Assembly: GCA_030149625.1 (NCBI GenBank)
Contig: JASLHP010000141.1
Location: 1-15,066, forward strand
Direction: 5' to 3'
Source of the DNA: Solirubrobacteraceae bacterium
GTDB taxonomy: Bacteria > Actinomycetota > Thermoleophilia > Solirubrobacterales > Solirubrobacteraceae
Length of the DNA: 15,066 nt
Of this stretch, positions 12,826 through 15,066 are shown in pieces (position 1 is the first letter of the stretch; each line of letters starts with the position of its first letter). The notes beneath the pieces were generated by a model. That model ran no database searches. It was not told the DNA's origin and saw nothing but the letters and a program-made list of their open reading frames with translations. Position numbers and translations under genes: made by a program.

Positions 12826-13836
12826 TCACGCACGCGTCAGAGCCGAGAGCGAGAGCGCGAACAGCTCATCGGGGTCGGTGAGCCAGCGCACGAGTTCGAG
12901 GCCGGCCGCCGCCAAGTCGTTCTGCAGGCGCGCGGGCGTGAACTTCGCGCTGATCTCGGTGCGCAGCTCCTCGCCGGCGTCGAAGTGCACGGGCAGCTGC
13001 AGCGCGCGCACCAGCGTGGTGTGCTCGCGGCGCGCGCGCAGACGCATCTCGATCCACTCGTTGTGCGGGTCGAACAGCGCGACGTGATCGAAATCATCGG
13101 GGTCGAAGTCGGCTTGCAGCTCACGGTTGAGCACGTGCAGGACGTTGCGGTTGAAGGCCGCGGTCACTCCCTGCGCGTCGTCGTAGGCGGCCTCGAGCAC
13201 GCGCGGGTCCTTGACGAGATCGGTGCCCATCAGCAGGTGATCGGACGGTCCCAGCAGAGCCGCGATCTGGCGTAGTACGCGGCGACGGCTGCCGGGCGGG
13301 AAGTTGCCGATGGTGCCGCCGAGGAACGCGACGATGCGTGGACCGACGGCGGGCGGGATGTGGTCGAGGTGGCGCTCGAAGTCGCCGATCACGCCATGCA
13401 CGCGCAGCCCGGGGTACTCGCTCGTGAGCGTCTCCGCGCAGTCACGCACCATGCTCTCGGTGACGTCCACCGGGATGTAGCGCTCGAGCGTGCCGTTCGA
13501 GCGCAGCGCGTCGAGCAGCACGCGTGTCTTCGCGGCGGTGCCGGAGCCGAGCTCGACGAGCTCGACGGCACCGGTCAGCTCCGCGAGCTCCGCCGCGCGC
13601 TGAACGAGAATCGCGCGCTCGGTGCGCGTGGGGTAGTACTCGGGAAGGTCGCAAATCTGGTCGAACAGGTCGGCGCCGCGCGCGTCGTAGAAGTGCTTTG
13701 GCGGCAGTTCCTTGAACGGGCGCGTGAGGCCGTCGAGCACGTCGTCGGCGAGCGAGCGGTCGCCCGTCCCGTCGAGGTGCGAGTCGATGCGGATCGCCTC
13801 CTCGACGAGCTGCTGCGGTGGGCTGGACGACTCCAT
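12826..13836 (-). CDS. egtD: L-histidine N-alpha-methyltransferase EgtD
   Basis: SAM-dependent enzyme that trimethylates histidine to hercynine, the first step of ergothioneine synthesis. The 336 residues fit the family (about 320). The N-terminal substrate region has PPKHFYDARGADLFDQI and then YYPTRTE (45-73), the EgtD hallmark; ELGSGTAAKT (95-104) is the SAM loop; GGTIGNFPP and the FNRNVLHVLNREL helix follow. ATG 13836 has AAAGGAGG about five bases upstream and shares its A with the stop of egtB (TGATG), so translation is coupled. A longer frame to 14277 is antisense-like overlap within egtB and is not used. Order egtB-egtD, with egtC not between them. Confidence 0.96.
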   Translation of the reverse strand: MESSSPPQQLVEEAIRIDSHLDGTGDRSLADDVLDGLTRPFKELPPKHFYDARGADLFDQICDLPEYYPTRTERAILVQRAAELAELTGAVELVELGSGTAAKTRVLLDALRSNGTLERYIPVDVTESMVRDCAETLTSEYPGLRVHGVIGDFERHLDHIPPAVGPRIVAFLGGTIGNFPPGSRRRVLRQIAALLGPSDHLLMGTDLVKDPRVLEAAYDDAQGVTAAFNRNVLHVLNRELQADFDPDDFDHVALFDPHNEWIEMRLRARREHTTLVRALQLPVHFDAGEELRTEISAKFTPARLQNDLAAAGLELVRWLTDPDELFALSLSALTRA

Positions 13837-14981
13837 CAGGCCTCCTTTGCAAGGCGTACGCCGGCGAAGATCTGACGCCGCAACGGCAGATCCCAGTTGC
13901 GGAACGTCGTGCTCGCGACGCGCGGGTGAGTCGCCCACGAGCCGCCGCGCAGCACGCGGTAGCGGTCTCCGAAGAACACCTGGGAGTACTCGCGGTAGGG
14001 ATAGGCGACGAACCGTGGGTAGCCGTCGAAGCTGGATGACGTCCACTCCCACGCGCGGCCGACTCCCGCGAGCTCGCTGCCGTTCTGCTGGGTCCAGGTC
14101 ATCGCCCTCTCCCACTCGGTCTCGGTGGGCAGGCGCGCACCGTGCGCGCGCGCGAAGGCGTCGGCCTCGAACCAGGAGACGTGGCATGCGGGCGCCTCCG
14201 GGTGTCCTTGGCCCGCGGCGGGATGATGCGAGATGTCGTACTGCTCCTTCCAGGCCCAGCCCTCCCGCGACCACCACTCCCGCCGCTCATAGCCGCCGCC
14301 CTCGCTGAAGCGCAGCCAGCTGGCATTGCTGACGGGGCGGCCCGCGATCGTGAACGCGGCAACCTCGACTTCGTGTCGCGGCCGCTCGTTGTCGTAGGCG
14401 AAGCCGTGATCGGGGGCCCCCATCGCGAATCTGCCGGCGGGGATCTCGAGCCACTCCGCGATCGTGTCCTTCCCCGCCAGCGGCGCATCGATCAGCTTGC
14501 GGTCGCCGGCGGGCAGCAGGCCGGCGATGTCGAGCGTCTGGCGCATCGTCTCGGAGTGCTGGAGCTCGTGGCGCAGCACCATCTCACAGAGCACGCCGTC
14601 ATCGACGCCGCGTGCGGCGATCACCTCGGCTGTGCGCGCGCTGACGGCTGCCATGTACTGCTTCGCGGCGGCTGGACCGAGCGCCTCGATCTCGCCGCGC
14701 ACGGCGCGCGGCGTCTCGAATGCGTCATACAGCGTCGCGAGCTCGGGGCGCAGCAGCGCGAGGCCGCCGTAGCGCTGGCCGAGCCACAGGTCCTCGTAGG
14801 CGGCGATGTGGCCGAGGTCCCAAACCAGCGGGCTCATGATCGGCGACAGCACTGCTGTCAGCTGCTCGTCGCTGAGACCCGCCAGCAGCGCGAACGTGCC
14901 CTCGCGCACCTCTCCCAGCGCAGCGAGCAGCTGCTCGGCGTCGGGGGCGTGGGGGTGGGCGGTCGGCGCGCGGGCTGCCAT
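13836..14981 (-). CDS. egtB: Ergothioneine sulfoxide synthase EgtB
   Basis: Non-heme iron enzyme joining hercynine to gamma-glutamylcysteine (or cysteine, depending on type) with O2. From ATG 14981 it has 381 residues: a DinB-like N-terminal domain (about 15-160) with iron ligands His58 (DLGHIAAYE) and His138/His142 (LRHELQHSE), spaced as in characterised EgtB, and a C-terminal formylglycine-generating-enzyme-type domain (about 185-380) with GRFAMGAPD, LPTETEWERA, WEWTSSSFDGYP, VLRGGSW and NWDLPLRRQIFAGVR. A GTG at 14999 is an alternative in-frame start that would overlap an upstream open frame as GTGA. Whether it uses gamma-Glu-Cys (needing EgtA and EgtC) cannot be decided here. It couples to egtD by a one-base overlap. 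Confidence 0.95.
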   Translation of the reverse strand: MAARAPTAHPHAPDAEQLLAALGEVREGTFALLAGLSDEQLTAVLSPIMSPLVWDLGHIAAYEDLWLGQRYGGLALLRPELATLYDAFETPRAVRGEIEALGPAAAKQYMAAVSARTAEVIAARGVDDGVLCEMVLRHELQHSETMRQTLDIAGLLPAGDRKLIDAPLAGKDTIAEWLEIPAGRFAMGAPDHGFAYDNERPRHEVEVAAFTIAGRPVSNASWLRFSEGGGYERREWWSREGWAWKEQYDISHHPAAGQGHPEAPACHVSWFEADAFARAHGARLPTETEWERAMTWTQQNGSELAGVGRAWEWTSSSFDGYPRFVAYPYREYSQVFFGDRYRVLRGGSWATHPRVASTTFRNWDLPLRRQIFAGVRLAKEA

Positions 14982-14995
14982 GGCTGCTGGCGCCC

Positions 14996-15066
14996 TCACT
15001 CTAACGGCACCCTGTGGGTCTTGCCCGTCTCGCGGGCTCGATCAGGCCCCCCGGCCGTCATCCGCG
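14996..15066 (-). CDS. Possible 3' end of an upstream gene (very short, window edge)
   Basis: One minus-strand frame is open from the window edge to TGA at 14998-14996, reading TGKTHRVPLE at its end; the other two frames stop quickly. Its stop overlaps the alternative egtB GTG (14999) as GTGA, an operon-like arrangement. An egtA or egtC gene would be expected near here in many actinobacteria, but these few codons identify nothing, and the frame could be chance in GC-rich DNA. Confidence 0.25.
   Translation of the reverse strand, partial: RMTAGGPDRARETGKTHRVPLE

Noticed and set aside
12826..14277. A 483-codon version of egtD starting inside egtB
   Set aside because: The first 147 residues are an off-frame reading of egtB; ATG 13836 has a strong ribosome binding site and begins where EgtD similarity begins.
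1..15066. tRNA, rRNA, insertion sequences, prophage or defence system genes
   Set aside because: No transposase, integrase, phage, toxin-antitoxin or nuclease family was recognised in any frame, and no tRNA-like fold was noticed by eye; a covariance-model scan was not possible.

Overview
The window is high-GC DNA with dense short-gap genes, frequent GTG starts and little non-coding space. The protein families (EgtB/EgtD ergothioneine genes, an MptA/B-type GT-C enzyme, a zincin_1 metallopeptidase, a PHP protein and a DUF2334 protein) point to an actinobacterium, most likely class Thermoleophilia (Solirubrobacterales-like). This placement is inferred from family content and codon bias, not from a marker gene.

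Layout. (1) 1-1100 is a decayed patch. It holds the 5' part of a DUF2334 deacetylase-like gene (minus, cut by the window edge, with the expected motif Asp replaced by Gly), a frameshifted and truncated receiver-like regulator (plus), and a truncated PHP-domain gene (minus). The last two meet tail to tail at about 752-755. The two minus-strand genes carry a related leader directly before their ATG. (2) 1168-2066 is a secreted repeat-containing protein of unknown function with its own terminator. (3) 2213-5097 holds undecaprenyl-diphosphatase uppP, a GC-rich tandem repeat, an MscS-type channel, and a RibD_C reductase that converges on the channel gene and overlaps it. (4) 5313-8116 holds a cold-shock protein with a strong terminator, an MptA/B-like membrane mannosyltransferase, and a converging cupin-arfB pair. 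(5) 8219-12783 holds a rhodanese, divergent from an acyl-CoA dehydrogenase, then a membrane-anchored zincin-like metallopeptidase, a thiolase, and a convergent 3-hydroxyacyl-CoA dehydrogenase-like SDR. (6) 12826-14981 is egtB-egtD (minus), with the SDR gene 42 bases downstream on the same strand.

Functional themes are cell-envelope lipid carrier and glycan metabolism (uppP, mptB-like), osmotic and cold stress (mscS, csp), ribosome rescue (arfB), fatty or branched-chain acyl-CoA oxidation (acyl-CoA dehydrogenase, SDR, thiolase; no enoyl-CoA hydratase in view), and ergothioneine biosynthesis (egtB, egtD; egtA/egtC not in view).

I see no clear undescribed system, prophage, insertion sequence, CRISPR array or RNA gene. 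The most interesting items are the rearrangement scar with the duplicated leader in the first 1.1 kb, the tandem repeat that has captured the SDR stop codon, and the membrane-tethered zincin-like protein.
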